A stretch of 64,000 bases of DNA from Pedobacter cryophilus (GCF_005116455.1 NZ_SWBP01000006.1:62001-126000), one strand, 5' to 3'; counted from the first letter of the stretch, positions 17,073 through 26,525 are shown. Numbers and translations are program-made. Notes: generated by a model from the letters alone, not told the origin.

Positions 17073-18440
17073 ATGAGCCTAAAAAGTATCAATCCGTATA
17101 ACGGAAAAACGATAAAAACATATAAAGAACATAGCTTAAAAGAGATTTCTGATAAGATTAAAGAAACTCATGAAGCTTGGCTGAGTTGGAGAAAAACTGA
17201 CTTTAAAGAACGAGCATTATTGATGCAAAATTTATCTGCCGCTTTAAAAAACAGTAAAGAAAGTTTGGCTAAAATGATGACAGAGGAAATGGGAAAACCC
17301 TATAAAGCGGGTATTGCCGAAGTAGAGAAATGTGCAGGAGTTTGCGATTATTATGCCACCCATTCCAAAGACTTTTTAAAAGATCAATTGGTAGATACAG
17401 ATGCTACAAAAAGCTTCATTTCATTTCAACCTTTGGGTGTAGTTTTGGCTATTATGCCTTGGAATTTCCCTTTATGGCAAGTATTTAGATTTTTAGCCCC
17501 TAGTTTAATGGCGGGCAATTGTGGCATTTTAAAACATGCATCTAATGTGAGTGGCTGTGCATTAGCCATTGAAAATTTGGTGATAGCAGCTGGATTTCCT
17601 GCCCATGTGTTTCAAAGTATTTTGGTGAGTAGCAAAAAAGTAAATCCAATTATAGAAAACCCTTTAATTAAAGCCGTAACCTTAACCGGGAGTACTTTTG
17701 CCGGAAAAATGGTGGCTCAAAAAGCGGCTTCATTGATAAAAAAATCAGTTTTAGAGTTAGGAGGAAGCGACCCTTACCTTATTTTAGAAGACGCCGATTT
17801 AGATTTAGCTGCCGAAATTTGCGTAAACTCCAGATTAATCAATAGCGGACAAAGTTGTATTTCGGCAAAAAGATTTATCGTGATTAAAACTATCGAAAAG
17901 GAATTTATTCGCTTATTCAAACTAAAAATGTCTAAAAAAATAATGGGAAACCCATTGAATGATAAAACAGATATTGGTCCACAGGCTAGAGAAGATTTAA
18001 GAGAGGAGTTACATCAACAAGTTAAAAAATCTATAAAAAAAGGCGCTAAATGTGTTTTAGGAGGCGTAATTCCGAAAGGAAAAGGAGCATTTTATCCTGC
18101 AACCATTTTAATTAATGTGAAAAAGGGAATGCCTGCTTATGATGAAGAACTATTTGGACCTGTGGCGGCTATTATATCAGCAAAAAATGAAGAAGAAGCC
18201 ATAAAAATAGCCAACGATACTTCCTTTGGATTAGGATCTGCGGTGTTTACCAAAGACCTTATAAAAGGCGAACGAATTGCAAAAGAAGAATTACAGGCGG
18301 GAAGCGCTTTTGTAAACGAATTGGTTAAATCTGATGCTCGATTACCTTTTGGAGGCATCAATCAATCTGGCTATGGTAGAGAATTAAGCGCTTTTGGTAT
18401 TCATGAGTTTGTGAATATTAAAACAGTTTATGTGAAATAG
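17073..18440 (+). CDS. NAD(P)-dependent aldehyde dehydrogenase, succinate-semialdehyde type
   Basis: A 455-residue ALDH. It has PWNFPLWQVFRFLAPSLMAGN (about residues 129-149), the cofactor segment TLTGSTFAGKMVAQKAA, catalytic Glu in LELGGSDPYLIL (about 229) and the catalytic Cys in NSGQSCISAKR (about residue 262), and a normal C-terminal LPFGGINQSGYGRELSAFG. The GQSCIS context and the short N-terminus fit the GabD/Sad-like succinate-semialdehyde group, although the substrate is inferred. It is alone, 75 bases from the YitT start on the other strand. Confidence 0.88.
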   Translation: MSLKSINPYNGKTIKTYKEHSLKEISDKIKETHEAWLSWRKTDFKERALLMQNLSAALKNSKESLAKMMTEEMGKPYKAGIAEVEKCAGVCDYYATHSKDFLKDQLVDTDATKSFISFQPLGVVLAIMPWNFPLWQVFRFLAPSLMAGNCGILKHASNVSGCALAIENLVIAAGFPAHVFQSILVSSKKVNPIIENPLIKAVTLTGSTFAGKMVAQKAASLIKKSVLELGGSDPYLILEDADLDLAAEICVNSRLINSGQSCISAKRFIVIKTIEKEFIRLFKLKMSKKIMGNPLNDKTDIGPQAREDLREELHQQVKKSIKKGAKCVLGGVIPKGKGAFYPATILINVKKGMPAYDEELFGPVAAIISAKNEEEAIKIANDTSFGLGSAVFTKDLIKGERIAKEELQAGSAFVNELVKSDARLPFGGINQSGYGRELSAFGIHEFVNIKTVYVK

Positions 18441-18481
18441 TATGTAATAAAATAGCCCTAACAAACTTCAATTTAAATTAA

Positions 18482-18970
18482 ATGATCATCAAAAATATGG
18501 AGCCCCATCATTGGGAAGCTGTTAAAGAAATTTATGAAGCCGGCATTGCTACTGGATATGCCACTTTTGAAACTTCGGTGCCAGAATGGGATGTTTGGGA
18601 TAAAAATCATTTACCACATTCTCGCTTGATATGCGAAATTGACGGTAAAGTTGCTGGTTGGGTAGCCTTATCACCTGTTTCAGGGAGATGTGTTTATAAT
18701 GGTGTTGCCGAGATTAGCATTTACATTGATCCCAAATTTCAAGGTTTTGGAGTGGGTTATGTATTGTTAGAACATTTAGAAAAGGAAAGCGAAGCTAATG
18801 GATTATGGATTTTACAAGCCGGGATTTTTGAGATCAATAAAGCCAGCATCCGACTACATGAAAAATCGGGGTTTAGAAAAGTAGGCTACAGAGAACGTAT
18901 TGGACAGCTCAATGGCGTTTGGCAAAACGTAGTTTTATTTGAAAGAAGGAGCAAAACCGTTGGTGTTTAA
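18482..18970 (+). CDS. GNAT N-acetyltransferase, phosphinothricin acetyltransferase-like
   Basis: The 162-residue product opens IKNMEPHHWEAVKEIYEAGIATGYATFET, the pattern of the Pat/Bar/YncA-type GNATs, followed by AGWVALSPVSGRCVYNGVAEISIYI and the acetyl-CoA loop FQGFGVGYVLLEHLEKES (about residues 97-114), then NKASIRLHEKSGFRKVGYRER. It should acetylate a small amine such as a methionine sulfone/sulfoximine-type compound or an amino acid. The nearby aldehyde dehydrogenase is on the same strand, 41 bases before; a functional link is not evident. Confidence 0.87.
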   Translation: MIIKNMEPHHWEAVKEIYEAGIATGYATFETSVPEWDVWDKNHLPHSRLICEIDGKVAGWVALSPVSGRCVYNGVAEISIYIDPKFQGFGVGYVLLEHLEKESEANGLWILQAGIFEINKASIRLHEKSGFRKVGYRERIGQLNGVWQNVVLFERRSKTVGV

Positions 18971-19005
18971 GTTCCGTTTTTAAAGGACAATATCTTATCA
19001 ATAAA

Positions 19006-19614
19006 TTGAAAAAATTGAAAACAGCCCTTATTATATTTTTAAAATACCCCGAACTAGGTAGATCCAAAACACGTTTAGCTGCAACCGTTGGAAATGAAAA
19101 CGCACTTAAAGTTTACATAGAATTATTAGCACATACAAATCTGATTTCTAAAGAATTAAATTTTGATAAATATTTGTTTTATGACAAGGTGACAGCCCAT
19201 AAAATGCCTTGGGGAGATGATATTTACCACACCGCCTACCAATTAGAAAGTGATTTGGGCGGCCGAATGCAAAATGCTTTTGAGCAACTTTTTGATAAAG
19301 GTTATGAGCGAATAGTAATTATCGGATCTGACTGTTATGAGCTTACGCAAGAAATCATAGAAGAAGCGTTTAACAAGCTTAATAGCAACAAAGTAGTAGT
19401 TGGCCCTGCTAAGGATGGAGGTTATTACTTATTAGGCCTATCACAACTCATTCCGCAATTGTTTAGCGATGTAGCTTGGAGTACTGAAGAAGTGTTTTCA
19501 TCTACTATTAAAATTTTAAAATCTTTAAATTTAAGCTATGATACTACCCCTATCTTATCTGATATTGACACCGAAGATGATTTAACTGAAAAATTAAAGT
19601 TATTAATTAGTTAA
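19006..19614 (+). CDS. TIGR04282-family glycosyltransferase-like protein (DUF2064)
   Basis: A 202-residue protein with the family start ALIIFLKYPELGRSKTRLAATVGNENALKVY and central motifs VIIGSDCYELTQEIIEEAF and VVGPAKDGGYYLLGLS, then VAWSTEEVF and DIDTEDDL. This is the GT-A-like TIGR04282 family linked by others to arsenosugar or rSAM-coupled products; no such partner is nearby. The reading frame has no ATG before the conserved start, so TTG at 19006 is taken as initiator. It follows the GNAT by 35 bases. Confidence 0.85.
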   Translation: MKKLKTALIIFLKYPELGRSKTRLAATVGNENALKVYIELLAHTNLISKELNFDKYLFYDKVTAHKMPWGDDIYHTAYQLESDLGGRMQNAFEQLFDKGYERIVIIGSDCYELTQEIIEEAFNKLNSNKVVVGPAKDGGYYLLGLSQLIPQLFSDVAWSTEEVFSSTIKILKSLNLSYDTTPILSDIDTEDDLTEKLKLLIS

Positions 19615-19693
19615 AATTATATAAATATCTGAACTACAATACTAATTAATTTTAAAGAAATAGTAAATACCATTAATTACTGAGCTTAAACCT

Positions 19694-20347
19694 ATGAAAA
19701 TCACAATATTTTGCATCATACTTTTTATATTTTCATTTAAGATTAATGCAGCAGAAAACTATAAAATTGGAGATCAACTTTTTGTAGCAAGTTCAAAAGG
19801 TTTGAATCTCAGATTATCTTCTTCCCTAGATTCTAAAATCATAAAAACATTAGTATTTGGTTCCAAAGTTGAAATTATTGATACTAAAATTTCAGAAATC
19901 CCTTTTAGCTTATTTGTAGATGATTTTTGGGATCATAAAGGAATAGAGCTGAAAGGTTTTTGGGTTAAGGTTAAATCAGGAGATAGTGAAGGTTATGTCT
20001 TTGATGGGATATTAACCAAAAAAAAGTATGTAGAATTTGGAGTTGAAGTTAACCAAATTAAAATTTTTGGTGAACCCAAAATAGATACACTTAAAAAAAT
20101 ATCAGCACCAATGAAAAATGGGATCAAATACCCTTATCAAACCATTATTAAAACTTTTTCTAATCTCATAGAAGAAGAGACCTTTTTTGATGGTTGCTGG
20201 AATGTAAAGCAAACATTTAGAAATATTTCTTTTAACGAAGTCTATTGGTTAATAAACCGAGATATGATCAATGCAGATGCTATTCAGGAAGTAAAAATAA
20301 TTAGAACTAAAAACACCACTATCATCACTTATTATTCTTGTACATGA
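19694..20347 (+). CDS. Exported protein with an SH3-like domain
   Basis: The 217-residue protein has a signal peptide (about 1-19, ending INA) and an SH3b-type bacterial domain (about 25-105: LFVASSKGLNLRLSSSLDSKIIKTLVFGSKVEII, later GFWVKVKSGDSEGYVFDGIL). The C-terminal half is not recognised. Such domains usually bind peptidoglycan or peptide ligands in the periplasm. Nothing around it suggests a specific role. The gene ends just before a G/C-rich intergenic element. Confidence 0.7.
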   Translation: MKITIFCIILFIFSFKINAAENYKIGDQLFVASSKGLNLRLSSSLDSKIIKTLVFGSKVEIIDTKISEIPFSLFVDDFWDHKGIELKGFWVKVKSGDSEGYVFDGILTKKKYVEFGVEVNQIKIFGEPKIDTLKKISAPMKNGIKYPYQTIIKTFSNLIEEETFFDGCWNVKQTFRNISFNEVYWLINRDMINADAIQEVKIIRTKNTTIITYYSCT

Positions 20348-20349
20348 TT

Positions 20350-20430
20350 TCGCGTTAACGATAGCAGCGGATACCGGCCAAAAGCCTAATGCCAGCGCAG
20401 TATGAGCGGATAGCGTGTTAAAACGCCCAA
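20350..20430. repeat. G/C-rich structured intergenic element, probably a dispersed repeat
   Basis: An 81-base block much richer in G and C than its neighbours. It contains CGTTAACG (self-palindromic), two copies of AGCGGATA, and a small hairpin GCGT-GTTAAA-ACGC. Blocks with GATAGCAGCGGA...GGATAGCG in this order recur between genes in many Bacteroidota genomes. The remaining bases to 20520 are pyrimidine-rich on the plus strand. Confidence 0.5.
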
Positions 20431-20522
20431 AATCTGACAACTGATAACCGATAACTCCTTAACTGAATTCAAATCTTACTTCCTCCTGACTACCTCCTCT
20501 TCCCTACTTCCTAATTAAAATT

Positions 20523-20530
20523 TATCTTTG
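20523..20530 (+). promoter_or_regulatory. -7 promoter box of mnmA (TATCTTTG)
   Basis: TATCTTTG is a full match to TAnnTTTG, 20 bases before the mnmA ATG. No -33 TTTG was seen at the usual spacing. Confidence 0.55.
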
Positions 20531-20550
20531 CAGCTTCAAAAAAAAGAAAA

Positions 20551-21639
20551 ATGAGTAAACACGGAAGAATTTTGGTAGCGATGAGTGGCGGAGTGGATAG
20601 TTCGGTTGCTGCCGTAATGTTGCATGAGCAAGGTTATGAGGTAATTGGCTTAACCATGAAAACCTGGGATTACGCTTCTTCAGGTGTAAATTCAAAAGAA
20701 ACTGGCTGTTGCAGCTTAGATTCTATTAACGATGCCCGTTCTTTAGCAGTTGGATACGGTTTTCCACATTATATTTTAGATATCAGAGATGAGTTTGGCG
20801 ATTTTGTGATCGATAATTTTGTGGATGAATATTTAGCCGGCAGAACGCCAAACCCTTGTGTATTATGCAATACGCACATAAAATGGGAAGCCTTACTAAA
20901 ACGAGCTGATAAATTAGATTGTGAATTTATTGCCACGGGGCATTATGCAAATATCCGTTCTCAAGACAGCGGCAGGTATGTGATCTCTAAAGGAAAAGAC
21001 GAGAATAAAGACCAGTCTTATGTGCTTTGGGGAGTTTCTCAACAAAATTTAGCCCGTACGCAATTTCCATTAGGCTCTTTTGCGAAATCAGAAATCAGGC
21101 AAATGGCTTTAGATATGGGGCAAATGGAATTGGCCAATAAAAGTGAAAGCTACGAGATATGCTTTGTTCCTGAGAATGATTATAGAGCGTTTTTAAAGCA
21201 TAGAGTGCCCGAATTAGAAACCAAGGTTGATGGCGGCGATTTTGTGCTTACAGACGGCACAAAAGTAGGTAAGCATAAAGGTTATCCGTTTTACACCATT
21301 GGGCAGCGCAAAGGTTTAGGCGTTGCTTTTGGTCACCCCATGTTTGTGACACAGATTTTGCCCGAAAGCAATACTGTGGTTTTAGGCACACAAGACCAAC
21401 TACAAAGAACCGAAGCCTTGGTAAGAAACCTTAATTTGATTAAATATGAATCAATTTTAGAACCTTTGGAAGCTACCACTAAAATTAGATACAAAGATGC
21501 TGGTGCCATGAGCCATATTCAACAAGTGGGCGATAAAATGAAAGTAAGCTTTCATCATGCGGTTTCGGGTATTGCACCAGGGCAATCAGCAGTATTTTAT
21601 GAAGGAAATGACTTATTAGGTGGTGGATTTTTGATCTAA
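20551..21639 (+). CDS. mnmA: tRNA 2-thiouridine(34) synthase MnmA
   Basis: MnmA thiolates U34 of Lys, Glu and Gln tRNAs. The 362-residue product has the PP-loop AMSGGVDSSVAAVML (residues 10-24), the catalytic Cys pair in NPCVLCN (about 101-107) and SYEICFVPEND (about 203-213), GQRKGLGVAFGHP (about 251-263), and a C-terminal beta-barrel ending GIAPGQSAVFYEG. Length is as expected. It has its own promoter box, and its terminator hairpin overlaps the start of the lipoprotein gene downstream. Confidence 0.97.
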   Translation: MSKHGRILVAMSGGVDSSVAAVMLHEQGYEVIGLTMKTWDYASSGVNSKETGCCSLDSINDARSLAVGYGFPHYILDIRDEFGDFVIDNFVDEYLAGRTPNPCVLCNTHIKWEALLKRADKLDCEFIATGHYANIRSQDSGRYVISKGKDENKDQSYVLWGVSQQNLARTQFPLGSFAKSEIRQMALDMGQMELANKSESYEICFVPENDYRAFLKHRVPELETKVDGGDFVLTDGTKVGKHKGYPFYTIGQRKGLGVAFGHPMFVTQILPESNTVVLGTQDQLQRTEALVRNLNLIKYESILEPLEATTKIRYKDAGAMSHIQQVGDKMKVSFHHAVSGIAPGQSAVFYEGNDLLGGGFLI

Positions 21640-21664
21640 GCTTAATTTTTAATTTTATAATATT

Positions 21665-21697
21665 AAATTCGCTTCATGTTGAAGCGAATTTTTTTTT
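21665..21697 (+). terminator. mnmA terminator with the next gene's start codon in its loop
   Basis: AAATTCGCTTC and GAAGCGAATTT are perfect 11-base arms around the loop ATGTT, followed by a run of nine T residues that begins inside the right arm. The loop ATG at 21676 is the start codon of the following lipoprotein. It lies 25 bases after the mnmA stop. Confidence 0.75.
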
Positions 21698-22350
21698 GGA
21701 TTGTAATTTCAAGCTTAACTTGGGCTTCCTGCACCAAAGAAACAACCGCACCCCCTATTGATTTTCAAAGCAATTTTTACCCGCTTAAAATTGGCGCTGT
21801 ATCTATTTTTGAGGTAGATTCTACCGCTTACAGCAATTTCACCAATAGCAGTGTAAATTATCAATTTGAAATAAAAGATAGCGTAACCAATACTTTTGAA
21901 GATTTAACGGGCACAACCAATTACAGAATAGAACGATATAAAAAGGTAAACGGAGCTTCTAATTGGGTTTTTCAATTGGTTTTTACTCGAAACAAAAGTA
22001 TAAGAGCGGCTGAAGAATTTATTAATAACCAAAGGTTTATACGTTTAATATTTCCGCCATTAGCAGGTGCTGTATGGAATGGTAATTCTAAAAATACCAT
22101 TGGACAGCAAGAATTTATTATTGAAAATGAAGTGGCTGCTTTAAGTCTTAATAATTTCAATTTTGATTCTACCCTAGTAGTTACAGAAATTGACGAACAA
22201 AACTTGATCAGAGAAGATGTAGTAAATGTAACTTATGCTAAAAATGTAGGTTTGGTTCAAAAAGAAGTGAAAGCTTTAGATAAAAATATTTCGACCGGAA
22301 AAATCACCAATGGCTTTGCCTACACCCTCAAGATTAAAAGTTTTAAGTAA
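21676..22350 (+). CDS. Lipoprotein of unknown function
   Basis: A 224-residue protein beginning MLKRIFFWIVISSLTWASC, a lipoprotein signal peptide with the lipobox Cys at residue 19. The mature part is beta-rich with repeated acidic/aromatic strands (FYPLKIGAVSIFEVDSTAY...). I recognise no domain; similar unnamed lipoproteins are common in this group. The signal peptide demands the start at 21676, yet this ATG is in the loop of the upstream terminator hairpin and the first codons form its right arm and T-run. Expression may therefore be low or conditional. Confidence 0.75.
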   Translation: MLKRIFFWIVISSLTWASCTKETTAPPIDFQSNFYPLKIGAVSIFEVDSTAYSNFTNSSVNYQFEIKDSVTNTFEDLTGTTNYRIERYKKVNGASNWVFQLVFTRNKSIRAAEEFINNQRFIRLIFPPLAGAVWNGNSKNTIGQQEFIIENEVAALSLNNFNFDSTLVVTEIDEQNLIREDVVNVTYAKNVGLVQKEVKALDKNISTGKITNGFAYTLKIKSFK

Positions 22351-22447
22351 CAGTTTTTAATTTTTGGTCACAAAAAACCGCTTAATTCCCTCTTATTTTG
22401 GGATTACTAAATTTATTATCCTTTATTTGCGTTAAAATCTGATTTGA

Positions 22448-25030
22448 ATGGCGAAAAATTTACTGATTGTAGAGTCTCCGGCGAAAGCCAAAACTATTGA
22501 AGGTTACCTTGGAAAAGATTTTTTGGTACGGTCTAGTTACGGCCATATTCGTGATCTAAAAAAAGACGATAGCGCTATAGAAGTCGATAATAATTTCAAA
22601 CAACATTATGAAATTCCGGCAGATAAGAAGCAGTTGGTTAACGAATTAAAAAAGTTAGCTAAAGAATCAGAAATGATATGGCTAGCATCCGACGAGGACC
22701 GTGAAGGAGAAGCAATTTCATGGCATTTATTTGAATCGTTAGGATTAAAAGAAGAGAATACCAAGCGTATTGTTTTTCATGAAATTACCAAACCTGCCAT
22801 TTTAAAAGCGATAGACAACCCAAGAAGAATAAATTACGACTTAGTAAATGCCCAACAAGCCCGCAGAGTTTTAGACAGATTAGTAGGTTTTGAGCTTTCT
22901 CCCGTTTTATGGAAAAAAGTAAAGCCATCTTTATCAGCAGGAAGGGTTCAATCTGTAGCTGTAAGATTAATTGTAGACAGAGAAAGAGAAATAAATGCTT
23001 TTACAAGTGTACCAGCGTTTAGAATTGTTGCTATTTTCTCTACCGATAAAAGAGAATTATTTAAAGCAGAACTTTCGGGTAAGTTTGATAAAGAAACTGA
23101 TGCTCAGCAATTTTTAGAGAATTGTTTAAACGCCAGTTTTAAAGTAAACACTTTAGATGTTAAACCTTTAAAAAGAAACCCTGCTGCCCCTTTCACCACC
23201 TCCACTTTACAGCAAGAAGCCAGCAGAAAGCTAGGATTTTCGGTTTCCAGAACCATGACAGTTGCGCAAAAACTGTATGAAACTGGTAAAATCACCTATA
23301 TGCGTACCGATTCTGTTAACCTTTCTGATACCGCAATTGATGCTGCAGCTTTAGAAATTAAATCAGCTTACGGCGAAAAATACTTAGAAGCCCGAAAATT
23401 CAAAACAAAATCGGCCAGTGCGCAAGAAGCTCACGAAGCTATAAGACCTACTCATTTTGAGTGGCATACCTTAAATGATGCCGATGCATCTGAAAAAAGA
23501 TTATACGAGCTGATTTGGAAAAGAGCAATTGCCTCTCAAATGAGCGAAGCTTTAATTGAAAAAACAACGGCTAAAATTGGCATCAGCACCAGAAAAGAAG
23601 AATTAACAGCCAGCGGCGAAGTCATTAAATTTGATGGTTTCTTAAAAGTTTACCGCGAAGATATAGATGAAGAATCTGACGCTTTAGATGAACAATCTGA
23701 AAACGCCATTTTACCTCCATTAGCACAAGGCCAAAAGCTTAATTTAGAAGAAATGAACGCTACTGAGCGTTTCTCTAGGCCACCAGCCAGATATTCTGAA
23801 GCTGCCTTGGTAAAAAAATTAGAAGAGTTAGGCATCGGCAGGCCATCAACCTACGCTCCTACTATTTCTACCGTTCAAAACAGAGGGTATGTGGTAAAAG
23901 AAGAGCGTGAAGGAAAATCTAGAAATTATCAGGTGATTACCTTAAAGAAAGGTGCCATACAAAAACAAACCAAAACAGAAATTACCGGAGCGGAAAAAGG
24001 TAAACTTTTTCCAACAGACATTGGCTTGGTTGTAAACGACTTTTTGGTAGAACATTTTAAAGATATTGTAGATTTTAACTTTACGGCTAGCGTAGAAAAA
24101 GAATTTGATGAGATTGCACATGGTTTAAAAGAATGGACCACCATGCTCCATAACTTTTACAAACCTTTTCATCATGAAGTAGAACATACTTTGGCCAATG
24201 CCGATAGAGCCAGCGGAGAACGTATTTTAGGTGTTGATCCTAAATCTGGTAAAAATGTTTCTACCCGCTTAGGCAAATTTGGTCCAATTGTACAAATTGG
24301 AGAAAACGAAGACGAAGAAAAACCTATTTACGCCAGCTTATTAAAGTCTCAATCGGTAGAATCTATTACTTTAGAAGATGCTTTAGAGCTGTTTAAACTT
24401 CCTTTTTCTTTAGAAGATTACCAAGGCAAAGAAGTTTCGGTTGGCATAGGCCGTTTTGGACCATATATTAAATGGGGAGAAGCTTATATTTCTGTCCCTA
24501 AAAATGTAGATCCATTAGCTATAGATATAGAAAAAGCGAAAGAAATTATTGGCGAAAAATTAGTTGCTGATGCACCGGTTGCACATTATAAAGAAATGCC
24601 GGTAACCAAAGGCAAAGGCAGATTTGGTCCTTTCATTAAATGGAACGATTTATACATTAACGTACCCGTAAGGTATAATTTTGATAACCTTACCGAAACC
24701 GAAATTTATGAATTAATTAGCGCTAAGGTTGAAAAAGAAGCCAACAGATATATCCAACAGTGGGAAAAAGAAAAAATTGCTTTAGAAAACGGCCGTTGGG
24801 GACCATTTATTCGCTTTGGAAAAGAAATGCTAAAATTGGGTAAAAACCCAGCAAGCGGCGAGAAATATACTCCAGAAGATTTAGCCAGCCTTACATTAGA
24901 AGAAGTTAAAAAACTCATTACCGATCAAATTCCTGATGCATTTGAGCCTAAAACTAAAACTGCAAAAGGCGCTAAAAAGCCAGCCGTTAAAAAACCAGCT
25001 GCTAAAAAGGTATTAGCTAAAAAGAAATAA
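22448..25030 (+). CDS. topA: DNA topoisomerase I
   Basis: Type IA topoisomerase of 860 residues that relaxes negative supercoils. The Toprim domain is at residues 1-115 (LLIVESPAKAKTIEGYLG; DEDREGE at 82-88), the active-site Tyr is Y284 in TYMRTDSVNLS, and GRPSTYAPT lies near residue 465. Instead of zinc fingers the C-terminal part has four short repeats of GRFGPFIKWGE type (about residues 605-790), followed by an Ala/Lys-rich tail (after 820) that probably binds DNA. The start is supported by the conserved MAKNLLIVESPAK. Confidence 0.98.
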   Translation: MAKNLLIVESPAKAKTIEGYLGKDFLVRSSYGHIRDLKKDDSAIEVDNNFKQHYEIPADKKQLVNELKKLAKESEMIWLASDEDREGEAISWHLFESLGLKEENTKRIVFHEITKPAILKAIDNPRRINYDLVNAQQARRVLDRLVGFELSPVLWKKVKPSLSAGRVQSVAVRLIVDREREINAFTSVPAFRIVAIFSTDKRELFKAELSGKFDKETDAQQFLENCLNASFKVNTLDVKPLKRNPAAPFTTSTLQQEASRKLGFSVSRTMTVAQKLYETGKITYMRTDSVNLSDTAIDAAALEIKSAYGEKYLEARKFKTKSASAQEAHEAIRPTHFEWHTLNDADASEKRLYELIWKRAIASQMSEALIEKTTAKIGISTRKEELTASGEVIKFDGFLKVYREDIDEESDALDEQSENAILPPLAQGQKLNLEEMNATERFSRPPARYSEAALVKKLEELGIGRPSTYAPTISTVQNRGYVVKEEREGKSRNYQVITLKKGAIQKQTKTEITGAEKGKLFPTDIGLVVNDFLVEHFKDIVDFNFTASVEKEFDEIAHGLKEWTTMLHNFYKPFHHEVEHTLANADRASGERILGVDPKSGKNVSTRLGKFGPIVQIGENEDEEKPIYASLLKSQSVESITLEDALELFKLPFSLEDYQGKEVSVGIGRFGPYIKWGEAYISVPKNVDPLAIDIEKAKEIIGEKLVADAPVAHYKEMPVTKGKGRFGPFIKWNDLYINVPVRYNFDNLTETEIYELISAKVEKEANRYIQQWEKEKIALENGRWGPFIRFGKEMLKLGKNPASGEKYTPEDLASLTLEEVKKLITDQIPDAFEPKTKTAKGAKKPAVKKPAAKKVLAKKK

Positions 25031-25035
25031 TTATT

Positions 25036-25443
25036 ATGAAAAAAGACATTCCAGATAATATTGTGGAAGATGTTTTTGTAGCCGTTGTGCTAGAAGCAGA
25101 AACTCCCGAAAGCAAAATATGGAATGTCTATATCATTAACATGAAGGAAGAGCCTATAGAAACCATATTGGTTACTTCTAGCGGCTACGGGCTAAGAAAC
25201 GGAGAAGAAGTTAAAACCTCTACCCTACGCCATATGCTCCCTTCTATTGAAGCCAAAGCTTTTGCGAAAATAGAAGCCATTGATGAAGAAGTCTTTGGCT
25301 TAAACAATGAGTATTGGATTAGCTATTATATTGGCAAAGAAATTTTCGATAAAAAATTCATTTTCCTACCCGAAAGCATTGTAGAATCTAATTTCATCAA
25401 AATTCCTGTGGTAAATAAACCTGGGGTAATGATTGGGAAATAG
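25036..25443 (+). CDS. Conserved hypothetical protein downstream of topA
   Basis: A 135-residue soluble protein beginning MKKDIPDNIVEDVFVAVVLEAETPESKIWNVYIIN. It starts five bases after the topA stop and is probably co-transcribed. No signal peptide or membrane segment. The alternating beta pattern (VYIINMKEEPIETILVTSSGYG) resembles small beta-sandwich proteins, but I do not recognise a named family; similar genes occur next to topA-like genes in Sphingobacteriaceae as far as I recall. No function can be given. Confidence 0.7.
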   Translation: MKKDIPDNIVEDVFVAVVLEAETPESKIWNVYIINMKEEPIETILVTSSGYGLRNGEEVKTSTLRHMLPSIEAKAFAKIEAIDEEVFGLNNEYWISYYIGKEIFDKKFIFLPESIVESNFIKIPVVNKPGVMIGK

Positions 25444-25642
25444 GTTTTCCTTTTTTCAGAAAAGCAATTTCATCACATTTACGTTCCGCAATAATGACAA
25501 CTTTGGCATTGTGCGAATAGTATTTGATAGTCTCAATACATTATTCGTTGATTTACAAGACTATAAAAACTTTAACTATCAAAAATTTTGGCTTAAACGG
25601 CTAAACCTATCAACCAATAATATTAATCAAATCACTCATTTT

Positions 25643-26515
25643 ATGAACAAATATTCTTTCTTATTAATTATCACGATCGTTTTTATAGCTTCTCAATCTA
25701 TCGCTCAAAAACACACATTCGGTAGCGAAGAACCCACAACAGTTATCAAAGAAATAAAAAGAGACAATGGTCAGCTTTACAATTTGGTTATTACTCTGCC
25801 GCTACAATACCAGCCAGAAAAAGAATATAAAATTCTTTACTATTTGGATGCTTGGTGGCTAAAAGATTTGGTTATTGGATGTTACCGAATAAAAAGCTTA
25901 GCAAGTAAAACCACATCTAATAATTTAGAGGAAGTAATTTTGGTAGGCATTTCATCTGTTGGGGATGAACGGGCTTGGAATAGGCAAAGAAATATGGACT
26001 TTACACCTTCAAAATTTAACTCAAAATTTACATTAAAATTTGGAGAGGAAGAATTAAACGAAACAACATCGGGTGGTGCAGAAGGATTTCTACAATTCTT
26101 TAGAGATCAAATCATTACATCAATAGAAAGTAAATATAAAGTAGACAGCAAAACCAGGGGCTTAATGGGGCATTCATTTGGAGGATTATTAGGCTTTTAT
26201 ACTTATTTAGAACATAGTAAACTATTTGCAAATTACTTATTGATTTCTCCTGCAGTGTGGTGGAATCAATCTGAAATATTTAATGATAAAGGAACAATTG
26301 TCAATAAAAGAGAATCCAACATATTTATAGCGGTAGGAACATCTGAAGCCGAAATATTAAAATCACCATTGGCTAAACTCGTAGAAAAAATAAAGTCAGA
26401 AAAGAACGGGAAATTAAGAATGACCTACAAGCAATATGACAATGCTGACCACCATTCAGTTTTACCACAAGCCATTTATGATGGAATTGAATATATTTAC
26501 ACCAAAACAAAATAA
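25643..26515 (+). CDS. Secreted alpha/beta-hydrolase, esterase D-like
   Basis: The open frame starts at 25433 but the first 70 codons look non-coding; the ATG at 25643 gives a clean signal peptide (MNKYSFLLIITIVFIASQSIAQ), so that start is taken (290 residues). The catalytic serine lies in GHSFGG (about residue 177), with a conserved ISPAVWW downstream and a late His in NADHHSVLP. This arrangement is that of the putative-esterase family (siderophore esterase IroE/BesA-like). The ligand is unknown; no siderophore genes are near. Confidence 0.8.
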   Translation: MNKYSFLLIITIVFIASQSIAQKHTFGSEEPTTVIKEIKRDNGQLYNLVITLPLQYQPEKEYKILYYLDAWWLKDLVIGCYRIKSLASKTTSNNLEEVILVGISSVGDERAWNRQRNMDFTPSKFNSKFTLKFGEEELNETTSGGAEGFLQFFRDQIITSIESKYKVDSKTRGLMGHSFGGLLGFYTYLEHSKLFANYLLISPAVWWNQSEIFNDKGTIVNKRESNIFIAVGTSEAEILKSPLAKLVEKIKSEKNGKLRMTYKQYDNADHHSVLPQAIYDGIEYIYTKTK

Positions 26516-26525
26516 CTCATCCAAA

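Noticed and set aside
20350-20430. Integron attC site
   Set aside because: The R' and R'' core pair (GTTRRRY / RYYYAAC) is not present in the right spacing, and no integrase is near.
25433-25642. N-terminal extension of the esterase frame
   Set aside because: The first 70 codons lack a signal peptide, while the ATG at 25643 gives a clear one.
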